A stretch of 52,563 bases of DNA, from the IMG/VR virus record IMGVR_UViG_3300020183_004978, positions 1-52,563 of that record; one strand, given 5' to 3'. Source of the DNA: a virus. Shown in pieces: positions 25,101-32,912 of this stretch. Each line of letters begins with the position of its first letter. Within the stretch, counting starts at the first letter, position 1. A program made the position numbers and the translations under genes. A model generated the notes under the pieces. The model saw only the letters and a list, made by a program, of their open reading frames with translations, did no database searches and was not told where the DNA came from.

Positions 25101-27512
25101 CTGGGTTCCCTGCGCTCCAATGTTACCAGTGGTTCCCTGTATTCCCTGTGCTCCAGTAGTTCCTTGTATTCCCTGAGTTCCCTGCGCTCCAACGTTACCA
25201 GTGGTTCCCTGTATTCCCTGTGCTCCCGTAGTTCCTTGTATTCCCTGAGTTCCTTGCGCTCCAACGTTACCGGTGGTTCCCTGTATTCCCTGTGCGCCTG
25301 TAGTTCCCTGTATTCCCTGAGTTCCCTGCGCTCCAACGTTACCAGTGGTTCCCTGTATTCCCTGTGTTCCCTGTATTCCCTGAATTCCTTGAGTTCCTTG
25401 TGTTCCCTGAGTTCCTTGAGTTCCCTGTATTCCCTGTGTTCCTTGTGTTCCTTGTATTCCCTGAATTCCTTGAGCCCCAGTTATGCCTTGTATTCCCTGA
25501 GTTCCTTGTGTTCCTTGTATTCCCTGAATTCCTTGAGCCCCAGTTATGCCTTGTATTCCCTGCGTTCCTTGAGCTCCTTCTATACCTTGTATTCCCTGAA
25601 TTCCTTGAGCCCCAGTTATGCCTTGTATTCCCTGAATTCCCTGTGTTCCTTGAGTTCCCTGAATTCCTTGTGCCCCAGTTATACCTTGTATTCCTTGTGT
25701 TCCCTGTATTCCCTGCGTTCCTTGAGTTCCTTGTGTTCCTTGCGTTCCTTGAGTTCCTTGTGTTCCCTGGATTCCTTGAATTCCTTGAATGCCCTGGAGA
25801 CTTAAGTCCGTCCTATATCGAAAATTTCCGCTTGTGTCACTTACTACTATATTAGTCTCTGTTGAACCAAGAGGAATATTAGTAAATGATAGACTACCGG
25901 TAATAGAAACGGATCCAGAAAATTGATGGGTGTTTATTGATGGTAAAGTTCCAAACTTAGTAGATCCTGTGATGAAATCCCTAGAAGAAGTGACTTCTTG
26001 GACTACCAAAGTTTGAGCTGTTATGTTACCCGTTGAAAATAAATTTCCGGTTAAAGAAAGAGTAGTTCCATCGAAAGTTAAATTACTTTCTCCATTAAAA
26101 GGTGTCGCTGAATTTCCTGTAGCAGTTACTACAAAATTATTTGTGTTATTAGTTAAAGATGTAGACGCGTCTGTGCCTTGAATTCCTTGTATTCCCTGAA
26201 TTCCCTGTGTTCCTTGAGTTCCCTGAATTCCCTGTGTTCCTTGTATTCCTTGAATTCCTTGTATTCCTTGAGTTCCCTGAATTCCTTGCGCCCCAGTTAT
26301 ACCTTGTATTCCTTGTGTTCCTTGTATTCCCTGAATTCCTTGAGTTCCTTGAGTTCCCTGTATTCCCTGCGTTCCTTGAGTTCCTTGCGCTCCGCCTGCT
26401 CCGCCTGTTCCTGTAATTCCCTGTGTTCCTTGAGCTCCTTCTATACCTTGTATTCCCTGAATTCCTTGAGCCCCAGTTATGCCTTGAATTCCTTGTGTTC
26501 CTTGTATTCCCTGAATTCCCTGTGTTCCTTGGGTTCCCTGAATTCCTTGCGCCCCAGTTATACCTTGTATTCCTTGTATTCCCTGAATTCCTTGCGCCCC
26601 AGTTATACCTTGTATTCCTTGTATTCCCTGAATTCCTTGTGTTCCTTGAATTCCCTGAATTCCTTGCGCCCCAGTTATACCTTGTATTCCTTGTATTCCC
26701 TGAATTCCTTGTGTTCCTTGAATTCCCTGAATTCCCTGAATTCCTTGAGCCCCAGTTATGCCTTGAATTCCCTGTGTTCCTTGAGTTCCCTGAATTCCCT
26801 GTATTCCTTGAGCTCCTTCTATACCTTGTATTCCCTGAATTCCTTGAGCCCCAGTTATGCCTTGAATTCCTTGTATTCCCTGAATTCCCTGTGTTCCTTG
26901 TATTCCCTGAATTCCTTGCGCCCCAGTTATGCCTTGTATTCCTTGTGTTCCTTGTATTCCCTGAATTCCTTGCGCCCCAGTTATGCCTTGTATTCCTTGA
27001 ATTCCTTGGGTTCCTTGAGTTCCTTGAATTCCCTGAATTCCTTGAGTTCCTTGTGTTCCCTGTATTCCTTGAATTCCCTGTATTCCTTGAATTCCCTGTG
27101 TTCCTTGAGTTCCCTGAATTCCTTGTGCCCCAGTTATACCTTGTATTCCTTGTGTTCCTTGTATTCCCTGAATTCCCTGTGTTCCTTGAGTTCCCTGAGT
27201 TCCTTGAGTTCCCTGTATTCCCTGCGTTCCTTGTGTTCCTTGCGTTCCTTGAGTTCCTTGTGTTCCTTGCGTTCCTTGAATACCTTGAACCCCCTGTGTT
27301 CCTTGAGTTCCCTGTAAACTTAAATCTGATCTGAATTTGAAAGATCCGCTTGAATCGATTACCGCTATATTGGTTTCCGTGGTGCCCTGTACGACGTTTG
27401 GAAGATTTAAAGAACCCGATATCAATACGCTTCCGCTTATCGAAAGCGATCCTGTAATTTGAGAATTGTCTAGGGCTATTAGACCATTTCTTACTACGAA
27501 TTCGTTAGCCAT
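22128..27512 (-). CDS. Giant collagen-like tail fibre with beta-helical head repeats and S74 chaperone
   Basis: This 1794-residue protein is modular. Residues 1-68 are an attachment segment with ITGSLSISGSVLISGS repeats. Residues about 69-444 and 571-1037 are Gly-X-Gln collagen-like repeats (GTQ and GIQ, with GIT/GTT/GNV-GAQ variants and almost no Pro), split by a beta-rich linker containing ITAQTLVVQEVTSS. Residues about 1038-1660 are about twenty repeats of the NxAIG type, as in trimeric adhesin head domains. The end is an S74 self-cleaving chaperone: SDCRDK starts at S1678 (likely cleavage serine), followed by LRPVAFNW, HYGFIAQELKQVI and a coiled coil. It should form a trimeric receptor-binding fibre whose chaperone is released. 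A hairpin and an ATATTTAT box lie in its leader. Confidence 0.9.
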   Translation of the reverse strand: MANEFVVRNGLIALDNSQITGSLSISGSVLISGSLNLPNVVQGTTETNIAVIDSSGSFKFRSDLSLQGTQGTQGVQGIQGTQGTQGTQGTQGTQGTQGIQGTQGTQGTQGTQGIQGIQGTQGIQGITGAQGIQGTQGTQGIQGIQGIQGIQGTQGTQGIQGIQGTQGTQGIQGIQGITGAQGIQGIQGTQGIQGITGAQGIQGIQGTQGIQGIQGIQGITGAQGIQGIQGIEGAQGIQGIQGTQGTQGIQGITGAQGIQGIQGIQGTQGIQGIQGIQGITGAQGIQGIQGTQGIQGIQGIQGITGAQGIQGIQGIQGITGAQGIQGTQGTQGIQGIQGTQGIQGITGAQGIQGIQGIEGAQGTQGITGTGGAGGAQGTQGTQGIQGTQGTQGIQGIQGTQGIQGITGAQGIQGTQGIQGIQGIQGTQGIQGTQGTQGIQGIQGIQGTDASTSLTNNTNNFVVTATGNSATPFNGESNLTFDGTTLSLTGNLFSTGNITAQTLVVQEVTSSRDFITGSTKFGTLPSINTHQFSGSVSITGSLSFTNIPLGSTETNIVVSDTSGNFRYRTDLSLQGIQGIQGIQGTQGTQGTQGTQGTQGTQGIQGTQGIQGITGAQGIQGTQGTQGIQGIQGITGAQGIQGIQGIEGAQGTQGIQGITGAQGIQGIQGTQGTQGIQGITGAQGIQGIQGTQGTQGIQGTQGTQGTQGTQGIQGIQGTQGIQGTTGNVGAQGTQGIQGTTGAQGIQGTTGNVGAQGTQGIQGTTGAQGIQGTTGNVGAQGTQGIQGTTGAQGIQGTTGNIGAQGTQGIQGTTGAQGIQGTTGNIGAQGTQGATGSTGAQGIQGTTGNIGAQGTQGIQGTTGAQGTQGTQGSTGSGGSQGTQGITGTGGAQGTQGTQGTQGIQGIQGTQGIQGTTGNIGAQGTQGIQGTTGAQGIQGTTGNTGAQGTQGATGSTGAQGIQGTTGNTGAQGTQGATGSTGAQGIQGTTGNTGAQGTQGATGSTGAQGIQGTTGNTGAQGTQGTTGNTGAQGTQGTQGIQGIAGAATINNNVDNFVLTATGVAGTINGEANLTFDGTALVVNSLAVGRGGGAVITNSVLGCNALGSNITGASNVAMGYRALCANTTGGFNVAVGRGAGLAQNFGSTSATSNIAVGAYALTAATVGYSNVAIGSRSLASNVSGRRNIAIGNQALLSNVSNHLQIAIGYQALRNSNFAPAGNPNYWPTNSNIAIGTCALYKVTTGYANIAISHHGLICLTTGVRNTVVGRDVGQAMTSGRANVLIGSSAGTTLTSGAFNVMLGDLPGCGITTGDSNTLIGRSAGRSGCNFHRSTIIGYRAGDSNCGDTNFLVGQLVMEAGNGGGGCNIAFGYRTACRMNGGHNIVMGYQAMSSPNANPGNHNIALGRNALKNTFASTNTTTANIAVGAYSITANTTGVNNVAVGSSALICNTSGTFNTAIGSLAAAANTRGTNNVAIGYLSLRCNTTGGYNIAIGRCALFSNNMATTFESHNVAIGAFSLRCNGNNRNIAIGACTLANSSNGSENIAIGTFAMCNAGNGGSNIGIGYKSLQANTAAQNTGVGMSTLSGLYLSGGCNSAFGADVLSSISAGCCNTGVGFCALKSNTSGNCNTAVGVKAQSGLNTGVNNTIAVGATSATSATTGHTVWGNSGNNVCNCVYVAWSTVSDCRDKTNVKSLPEKLGLSFIKKLRPVAFNWDNRETYVRECKYNYGDKDGTLIGNKEHYGFIAQELKQVIDELGVKFDGLGHDDDKDAYRLTYEELIASIVKSVQELDTRITNLENK
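24400..25800 (-). repeat. Second Gly-X-Y repeat tract of the fibre gene
   Basis: This is a tract of 9-base Gly-X-Gln codon repeats arranged in larger units. On the protein level a 24-residue unit built from GTTGNVGAQGTQGIQ and GTTGAQGIQ recurs several times, with NT/NI/NV variants. Copies differ at synonymous sites. Such DNA is prone to slippage and unit gain or loss. Confidence 0.9.
26178..27315 (-). repeat. First Gly-X-Y repeat tract of the fibre gene
   Basis: The tract encodes about 375 residues of GTQ and GIQ triplets with recurring GITGAQ and GIEGAQ interruptions. It lacks the NV/NT-GAQ variants of the second tract, so the two have diversified separately. Confidence 0.9.
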
Positions 27513-27522
27513 ATTTTGTTAC

Positions 27523-27542
27523 CTCGGTTCACTTTCCCCGAG
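27523..27542 (-). promoter_or_regulatory. Hairpin in the 5' leader of the fibre gene
   Basis: On the coding strand CTCGG and CCGAG are separated by a 10-base loop, placed 10 bases before the ATG. There is no T run, so it is not a terminator. It could stabilise the long mRNA or affect initiation. Confidence 0.35.
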
Positions 27543-27558
27543 ATAGGGATTTTCACCT

Positions 27559-27566
27559 ATAAATAT
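27559..27566 (-). promoter_or_regulatory. ATATTTAT box upstream of the giant fibre gene
   Basis: The coding strand reads AATATTTATA, 46 bases before the ATG at 27512, the longest leader of the set apart from the scaffold gene. The leader holds the hairpin at 27523-27542. Confidence 0.4.
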
Positions 27567-27574
27567 TCATTAAT

Positions 27575-27748
27575 CTACAAAGAAAAGACTCTGTATTTTC
27601 TTCCTGTGGTATCTTCCCCCTGAAGCTGTTGAGCTTTTGACTCAGCTTCTGCTTCGTTATCGTACTCGTACACTGGATCCTGCGGATTTAACCTTGCTAC
27701 CCATATTTGAGAATTTCCTGGTATGAATTCTAATTGTACTTGATACAT
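27575..27748 (-). CDS. Small hypothetical protein between fibre genes
   Basis: The ATG at 27748 opens a 57-residue frame, MYQVQLEFIPGNSQIWVARL at the start, then a charged Glu/Ala/Gln helix, ending with TGRKYRVFSL. It is preceded by 10 bases after the stop of the 290-residue fibre protein and followed by the box of the giant fibre gene. The composition and close packing suggest a true gene. It might be a small adaptor or chaperone for the fibre; no family is recognised. Confidence 0.6.
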   Translation of the reverse strand: MYQVQLEFIPGNSQIWVARLNPQDPVYEYDNEAEAESKAQQLQGEDTTGRKYRVFSL

Positions 27749-27758
27749 TTTTTTACTT

Positions 27759-28631
27759 TTATATTAACCTATAAATCGCTTTTACGTTCCAATTTCCTGC
27801 GGAGGGAAACACAATGAAATCTATGTTTCCTCCTCCTTGTCCCACGTATACGTCGACGGTAGAAGTATCTCCGATGTCGAGAGTAGAATTATCATACGTT
27901 TTTAAATCATTTCCCTTAAAAACTGCAGCGATATTTCCAGCTCTTGCGTTGGATCCTGAGTTTATTGTATATTCAAAGAAAGCAGCAGAGTAGGATTGCG
28001 TAGGAATGATTATTATGCTTGTATTTACTCCGCTTTGTGCTACGCCTCCTAAAGTAGCGTGCAGGGAAGAAGATAGAAAAATAGAACCCGTTATCGATAA
28101 GCTTCCACTTATGGTGACTTGTTGATTCAAATTATTGACGAACGACGCGGTCGAAGCGAAACTACTACTCAACACGGTTAAGGAACTCGTTTGGTTATCG
28201 TATACAGCTCCTGGTACGAACGAGGCGGTGAGAGAGTAAGACGCAGATATTGCTTTTTCTGCCCAACTAGAAGTTCCGTATAGAGATCCTGTTACTCCTC
28301 CTAACGCGTTTAAAGATCCGCTAACAGTCAAAGAACCCGTTACGAGTTCGGTAGAAGACGTAATTACTTGTACAACGATCGTTTGCGCAGTTAATGTACC
28401 CTTTACAGTAAAATCGTTAGCGAAAGACGAAGTTGTAGCAAAAATTGCGTGAGAAGCGCTGATTGCATCTTGAGCTTGAGAAGCAGATATAGCGAAAGAT
28501 GCTGTGTTTGAGAGAAGGCTAGAGCTAGATATTGTGTTCCAAAGTCCATTTTCAGCATCGTAAATAGGTACGTGACCACTCTGTGGCGCGTTTATGTTTA
28601 CTTCTACTGGCTCTCTACCTATTCTTTTCAT
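27759..28631 (-). CDS. Tail fibre/adhesion protein with Ala-Ser repeats
   Basis: This 290-residue protein has an N-terminal segment (GHVPIYDAENGLWNTISSSS), a Ser/Ala-rich repeated region with SASxA and TASFA motifs (about residues 40-175), a central TAQTIVVQVITSSTELVTGS segment shared with the giant fibre, and a beta-rich C-terminus ending NWNVKAIYRLI. It is probably a trimeric fibre or fibre-connector protein on the tail. It lies in a cluster of fibre genes with 2-base spacing to the 113-residue gene. The shared segment indicates module exchange between fibre genes. Confidence 0.7.
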   Translation of the reverse strand: MKRIGREPVEVNINAPQSGHVPIYDAENGLWNTISSSSLLSNTASFAISASQAQDAISASHAIFATTSSFANDFTVKGTLTAQTIVVQVITSSTELVTGSLTVSGSLNALGGVTGSLYGTSSWAEKAISASYSLTASFVPGAVYDNQTSSLTVLSSSFASTASFVNNLNQQVTISGSLSITGSIFLSSSLHATLGGVAQSGVNTSIIIIPTQSYSAAFFEYTINSGSNARAGNIAAVFKGNDLKTYDNSTLDIGDTSTVDVYVGQGGGNIDFIVFPSAGNWNVKAIYRLI

Positions 28632-28633
28632 AT

Positions 28634-28975
28634 TTAATCCGTTGCGTTTTCAAGTATTGATAATACTACGTTTAAAGAGCCAGAAACTGGCGTTTCCATG
28701 ATTAACGCATCATTCTTTTCTAATATTACTTTACCAGGAAGCGGGTTTATAGCTTCTCCAACCGGTATGGAAGAGTTGTACAGTAAGTAAGCAGAAGTCA
28801 AAGATCCGCTTTTTTGAACTTGAACGCTTACGGTTTGTATACTGCCAGTAACATTAGTCACCGCAGCTGATAAAAGTATAGCCGCCACGTCTAAATTCTC
28901 TTGATATATCGTATTACTACCGCTATTAAGCGTTTTTGTTACGACTCTAAACCTATTAATGGGTATCGTTGCCAT
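28634..28975 (-). CDS. Small structural protein in fibre cluster
   Basis: This 113-residue beta-rich protein (PINRFRVVTKTLNSGSNTIY start; TNVTGSIQTVSVQVQKSGSL; SSIPVGEAINPLPGKVILEK) looks like a small beta-sandwich virion component, possibly a fibre head or decoration protein. It has no signal peptide, cysteines or membrane helix. It is 10 bases after the beta-helix gene and 2 bases before the 290-residue fibre gene, in the same transcript. Specific function is unknown. Confidence 0.6.
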   Translation of the reverse strand: MATIPINRFRVVTKTLNSGSNTIYQENLDVAAILLSAAVTNVTGSIQTVSVQVQKSGSLTSAYLLYNSSIPVGEAINPLPGKVILEKNDALIMETPVSGSLNVVLSILENATD

Positions 28976-28985
28976 ATTTTTGTGT

Positions 28986-30767
28986 TTATCCTTCTAGTGC
29001 TAAGTTTATAGGTACTATTTTGGCCGATATTGCTTTGGTAAACGTCCTACCTTCTATAGTTCCAGTCTCTTGTCTTATTATAAAGTCGTTTCCTGAGTAA
29101 AAGTCTCCAAATTCGTCTCCAGCAGTGTAGTAAACTCTACCCCCAGCTTCCTCTTTGACTCTAATGTTAAGATTAGTCTTTCCAATGCCTCTTTGATTGT
29201 TAGGGAGACCTAAAAAGTTCACTCCGGAGCCTGCGTAAGCGAAATCGTGAGACGTAGAACTCAATAAAGAGCCAAATTCTTCTAAAAGGTTACTTCCAGA
29301 GTTCTCGACTACTACTTTTTGTATAGTATCCATCGGTACTTGAATAGATTGGGACACTTTTAGCTTACCCGCCGCTGTCATTGACGTGAAAGAGCCGCTA
29401 GGATCGTCTATAATGAACTCCCTTATGTATTGGTAAGACTTTATGAAGTCCCCAGATAATGATCCAGTAGAGTTGGATATTAACGGATACACAGTTATCG
29501 CCCCCTTAGTAAATGATGATCCTGAAGGAGGCGGTAGTGTGAATATTTTACCAGCAGATGTGTCTTGCGCCTTAAAAAGAGACGCTGCAAACTGAAAAAT
29601 TCTTGCAGATCCGCTGGATAACAAGTCATCCGATAAAGCATCTATGAGCAAACCCGAATCCCTTATAGTTGAAGCGTAGTTACTTCCGCTAATTTCGTAA
29701 GTAGGAGCGAAAGCGCCTGATACTGCCAATTTAGAAATCATGTAATTTCTAATACTGTTCTTATTCGATAAAAGCAGCGCAGATCCCACTGTGTCTACAG
29801 ATTGAGAAATTATGGATAGGTCGGGATTGACGAGTATTCTAGACCCGCTAGATCTCAGTCCAAAATCTCCGAAGCTTGTGTTAGAGTTCAATAGCGAAGC
29901 CTGTGCTCCGTCTATAGCAAAACAACCTACCCTACAGAAGTTAGTGAAAAAAGACACTAATTGGGCGTATGCTCCTCCCCTGAGGCAAATGCCTATTCCG
30001 TTGAAAGTGACCTGAGTGTACGCGTCGGTTACCATAGACTTTAGCGGAGAAGACCCGTCCAAAGCAGAATCGTCCACTATCATGCCTCCAGGTCCATTAC
30101 CAACTAGGGGATTACCGGATCCTGAATCTAGAGGGACATAGAACTTATCAAATGGCGTGTGGATAGCAGAGCAGTTTTGAATGTAAGGAGAGGTTATTAT
30201 TGAAGCGCTGGGAGCGAAAGCAAAAAAGAATCCATTCCTTGGATCCTCCAAATTGTCTATCTTACACCCTTCCAGTCTCAGCCCAAAAGCGTAAGTGCCA
30301 TTATTCATCAAAAACAAGTTGGAACCACTGGTGGCTGAAGTGGGTTTTACGACGACCGTTCTTAAATCGTCCCCAAGTATAGATGTGTTGGAAGGAACTA
30401 TTACTGGGGCTTCTTCTGTGTAATATCCTGACTTTACGTTAATGCTAACCCTGTAAACTGGTAAACCAGGATTTGCCGCTATGCTTGCGCTTGCAGCAAT
30501 GGTGGCTTTTTTTATCGTCCTAAAAGAAGTTTCTAGGGTTTTGCCGTCGTTAGTATCGCTACCTTGTTCGGTAACGTAAAAAATCCTGTCAACTTTCCCT
30601 AAATTAGAGCCTACAGCAATCACCTGCTCATTAGCGCTACCGCTTTTCTTTAAGTATACTTTCCCGTCGTAAGTATTTATAGCCAATTCCCCAAAATCAA
30701 GCGAAGAAGTAGTTGGCACCTTACTTGGAACGCTGCTACGGCGCAGCTTGAGCGTCTGTTGAGCCAT
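28986..30767 (-). CDS. Parallel beta-helix tail spike/fibre protein
   Basis: This 593-residue protein starts with a phage fibre attachment module (LKLRRSSVPSKVPTTSSLDF, GELAINTYDGKVYLKKSGSA), followed from about residue 60 by FYVTEQGSDTNDGKTLETSF and RTIKKATIAA, a typical start of pectate-lyase-like right-handed beta-helices. Turns with IVDDSALDG and short Asn/Gly-rich coils continue to about residue 330. The C-terminal 250 residues are beta-rich and not recognised. It is probably a structural fibre or a spike that binds or cleaves host glycan; no catalytic residues can be assigned. An ATATTTAT box lies 36 bases before the ATG. Confidence 0.78.
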   Translation of the reverse strand: MAQQTLKLRRSSVPSKVPTTSSLDFGELAINTYDGKVYLKKSGSANEQVIAVGSNLGKVDRIFYVTEQGSDTNDGKTLETSFRTIKKATIAASASIAANPGLPVYRVSINVKSGYYTEEAPVIVPSNTSILGDDLRTVVVKPTSATSGSNLFLMNNGTYAFGLRLEGCKIDNLEDPRNGFFFAFAPSASIITSPYIQNCSAIHTPFDKFYVPLDSGSGNPLVGNGPGGMIVDDSALDGSSPLKSMVTDAYTQVTFNGIGICLRGGAYAQLVSFFTNFCRVGCFAIDGAQASLLNSNTSFGDFGLRSSGSRILVNPDLSIISQSVDTVGSALLLSNKNSIRNYMISKLAVSGAFAPTYEISGSNYASTIRDSGLLIDALSDDLLSSGSARIFQFAASLFKAQDTSAGKIFTLPPPSGSSFTKGAITVYPLISNSTGSLSGDFIKSYQYIREFIIDDPSGSFTSMTAAGKLKVSQSIQVPMDTIQKVVVENSGSNLLEEFGSLLSSTSHDFAYAGSGVNFLGLPNNQRGIGKTNLNIRVKEEAGGRVYYTAGDEFGDFYSGNDFIIRQETGTIEGRTFTKAISAKIVPINLALEG

Positions 30768-30803
30768 ATTTATGGTGTTTTGCGAAGGCCTATATAGGCA
30801 CCA

Positions 30804-30811
30804 ATAAATAT
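30804..30811 (-). promoter_or_regulatory. ATATTTAT box upstream of beta-helix gene
   Basis: The coding strand reads CATATTTATT, 36 bases before the ATG at 30767. The leader also contains the inverted repeat GCCTATATAGGC. Confidence 0.4.
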
Positions 30812-30814
30812 GCG

Positions 30815-30946
30815 TTAGTGAGTACTAAGAATATGGATAGAAGCTATTCCGTTCGCCTCTAACCACTCTATGGCTTGATCGTAAGTTAGGTTTTCTGCGA
30901 CGGTCGTGTTTGTGGATGTGTCTAATATGTAGTGTAGAGGTTCCAT
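30815..30946 (-). CDS. Very small hypothetical protein
   Basis: The ATG at 30946 opens a 43-residue frame: MEPLHYILDTSTNTTVAENL, then TYDQAIEWLEANGIASIHIL and STH. The middle has the look of a small helix-turn structure. It sits 14 bases after the 74-residue gene and before the box of the beta-helix gene. Coding is suggested by the clean frame and by the lack of any other content in this interval, but the length makes it uncertain. Confidence 0.45.
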   Translation of the reverse strand: MEPLHYILDTSTNTTVAENLTYDQAIEWLEANGIASIHILSTH

Positions 30947-30960
30947 TAGTTAAACGTTAA

Positions 30961-31185
30961 TCAATAACTATTATTTCCAAGATCTACGTCGTAGAAGCTT
31001 CCAGAATCTCCCCACGTATCTACTCCTGCTATTGTCAAAGATCCTGTCGTAGAAGCGCTAGATGTAACAAAAACCGATCCCGTAACCACTAAAGCGTTGC
31101 TAGAAGATCCGCTTATACTCAATACACCTTTAGTTGTATCGTAAGATAAGTTTGACAATATTTGTTTTAATTTGATTCTTGCCAT
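30961..31185 (-). CDS. Small fibre-related structural protein
   Basis: This 74-residue protein starts MARIKLKQILSNLSYDTTKG and is followed by VLSISGSSSNALVVTGSVFV and STTGSLTIAGV. The SISGS/TGSV repeats are the same type as the N-terminus of the giant fibre and of the 290-residue fibre, so it is probably a short fibre-base or connector protein. It abuts the tail-terminator gene with 3 bases between them, linking neck and fibre genes. Confidence 0.6.
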   Translation of the reverse strand: MARIKLKQILSNLSYDTTKGVLSISGSSSNALVVTGSVFVTSSASTTGSLTIAGVDTWGDSGSFYDVDLGNNSY

Positions 31186-31188
31186 GTG

Positions 31189-32418
31189 TTATGCGAATTT
31201 GCCTACACCTATGATTACGTCATCGGATTCAAAAGAATACTTTAATACGTTAGGATCTATTACCAATTGAGATCCCCCCGCAACTTGTGTAAAACTGAAT
31301 ATGGCGCTCCTTTCTATAAATTGACCGTTACATAAGAACAAGAAATTGTTAGAATTAGTAGCGGGTAGAGGATACGGCGCACTTAGCCAAGCGCCAAAAT
31401 TAAAGGTTATAGAGTTAACGAACGATCCGACTGACTCCTTATTTGTGTTAAGGTAATCGATAACCAATGTATCAGTTCCAGTTTCGTTAATTATGTTATA
31501 CACTGCGTCTGCTGATTTAACATAAATATTAGTCTTATCGCTAGCCCTTGCTTTTTCCACGTCTGAATATGTTGTTTCTAAACCAAAAACGACCTTTGAA
31601 ACGCTATACACCCTATTCATAGCAGCGAGCTCCTTGTTTATGGAATCTGGTATTAGGTAGCCGTTTAATTTTATGCTAAAATTACACCTGATCGCCCTAT
31701 CCTCTCCCACTTCGTAGGTTATAGTGTCTTCGAAAGATTCTATATCGCTGTAAAATTGAAACTTATTGGCGTCTCCCCAATAACTCCTAGAAGCAAAATT
31801 TAAAGCTTCCACCACCTTGTCCATCTGTTCTATGAAGTGAGTGAATACTACGCATTCGTACTCTATTGTTACGTAATCCGGGGTAACACTAACTATGTAT
31901 TCCTTCTCTTCTGCCCTCTGCTGAAACGCATCCAGTCTAGTGTAAACGTTTCTTTTGGTATACCCTTTTTCGAACAGTTGTAAGTTTCTAGAAATGTTAC
32001 CGTCCAATTTGTGACCCAAGTTTCTGTTTTGCGTCATCGATCTCCTTTTGAAAACCAAGAGCGGAGCCATGAGTTTGTAGTAACCGTCCCTGTAATATCC
32101 ATCCGCCTGAATGCTTTTCCACACTTCGGGGTTTCCGTATATGATCGGTATGGGTAACCTAGTATTGTTTTGAATGACTGAAAGCCTTAGAACGTTATTG
32201 AAATAATACATCACCGCTTCGTCTATGTCCTTTATTCCTATGTTAAAGTTCCTGTCCTTGTCATCTTTTTGGGAAATCTCCCTAGCCCTGTTTATTTCTG
32301 GGGTGCCAGCCTTTGCCTTTTCTGAAAATACTTCGTTGGGATTGCCATACCCCTTTGTGTAAGGCTTTACCAACTTGTTCATGAACTCTTTTCTATTTTC
32401 AGGTCTCACTCTTGCCAT
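31189..32418 (-). CDS. Tail sheath stabiliser/tail terminator (T4 gp15-like)
   Basis: The 409-residue protein has the layout of T4 gp15, which caps the tail and joins it to the head. LPIPIIYGNPEVWKSIQADG (about residues 87-106) matches the gp15 RVPITYAS region; IEYECVVFTHFIEQMDKVVE (about 185-204) matches its YELSIFTRYEDDM region; and RAIRCNFSIKLNGYLIPDS (about 242-260) matches its RRIEWSLTFEVNGWMYPP region. T4 gp15 is 272 residues; the extra C-terminal ~130 residues here form an added domain. Location after gp14- and gp13-like genes agrees with the T4 order 13-14-15. Confidence 0.75.
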   Translation of the reverse strand: MARVRPENRKEFMNKLVKPYTKGYGNPNEVFSEKAKAGTPEINRAREISQKDDKDRNFNIGIKDIDEAVMYYFNNVLRLSVIQNNTRLPIPIIYGNPEVWKSIQADGYYRDGYYKLMAPLLVFKRRSMTQNRNLGHKLDGNISRNLQLFEKGYTKRNVYTRLDAFQQRAEEKEYIVSVTPDYVTIEYECVVFTHFIEQMDKVVEALNFASRSYWGDANKFQFYSDIESFEDTITYEVGEDRAIRCNFSIKLNGYLIPDSINKELAAMNRVYSVSKVVFGLETTYSDVEKARASDKTNIYVKSADAVYNIINETGTDTLVIDYLNTNKESVGSFVNSITFNFGAWLSAPYPLPATNSNNFLFLCNGQFIERSAIFSFTQVAGGSQLVIDPNVLKYSFESDDVIIGVGKFA

Positions 32419-32419
32419 A

Positions 32420-32911
32420 CTACAGCCTTTGCTTTGTTATTCCGAGTCTGTCTGGGCTCGTGAAGTGGGTTATGCATATAATAGAAAAAGAGGATCCGAA
32501 GTTTTCCAATCCTGCAGAATAAGCGTAATCGTTGTCCTTACCTAATACCAATTGGTTTTCGTTTACCCCATCAACCTCGTGATATAGTTCATTAAACACA
32601 ATCACGTCCCCAGTTTCAGGTACGACGTTGGCTTCCACTAAGTGATCTTTTAGGAATCTAAAAGTTACGGCCCTGTTGTAATCTGGTCCAAAATCGTTAG
32701 AAACGGCCGTAAAATCTTCCCTCTGTATCAAGCAATTCAACAATACTGGTCCCATGTAATACTTTGACATCGCTTCTCCGTATACGTTGGGTTGAGTTTG
32801 ATTTAATATTACTTTGTAATATCCGCACTGAGTGGACACGATATCCTCTATCAGTTCCCTGCTTATGGATTTAAAAAAATTAATATCTCTCTTGCTGCCA
32901 AATATTGCCAT
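32420..32911 (-). CDS. Neck / head completion protein (T4 gp14-like)
   Basis: This 163-residue protein lies between gp13- and gp15-like genes, with 1 base to each neighbour. The segment RELIEDIVSTQCGYYKVILN is followed by ETGDVIVFNELYHEVDGVNE and a YSAGLENFGSSFSIICITH region; T4 gp14 has a comparable GDLIYFP...FEINWVEP segment. In T4 gp14 forms part of the neck through which DNA passes and tails attach. It is shorter than T4 gp14 (256), so the C-terminal part of the family is reduced. Assignment rests on local pattern plus gene order. Confidence 0.65.
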   Translation of the reverse strand: MAIFGSKRDINFFKSISRELIEDIVSTQCGYYKVILNQTQPNVYGEAMSKYYMGPVLLNCLIQREDFTAVSNDFGPDYNRAVTFRFLKDHLVEANVVPETGDVIVFNELYHEVDGVNENQLVLGKDNDYAYSAGLENFGSSFSIICITHFTSPDRLGITKQRL

Positions 32912-32912
32912 T

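Noticed and set aside
24400-27330. Long open frames on the plus strand (up to several hundred codons, Ser/Leu-rich or Phe/Pro/Glu-rich) opposite the fibre repeats
   Set aside because: They result from the 9-base periodicity of the Gly-X-Gln repeats, which excludes stops in other frames; they have low-complexity sequence, lack domains and do not fit the all-minus gene layout.
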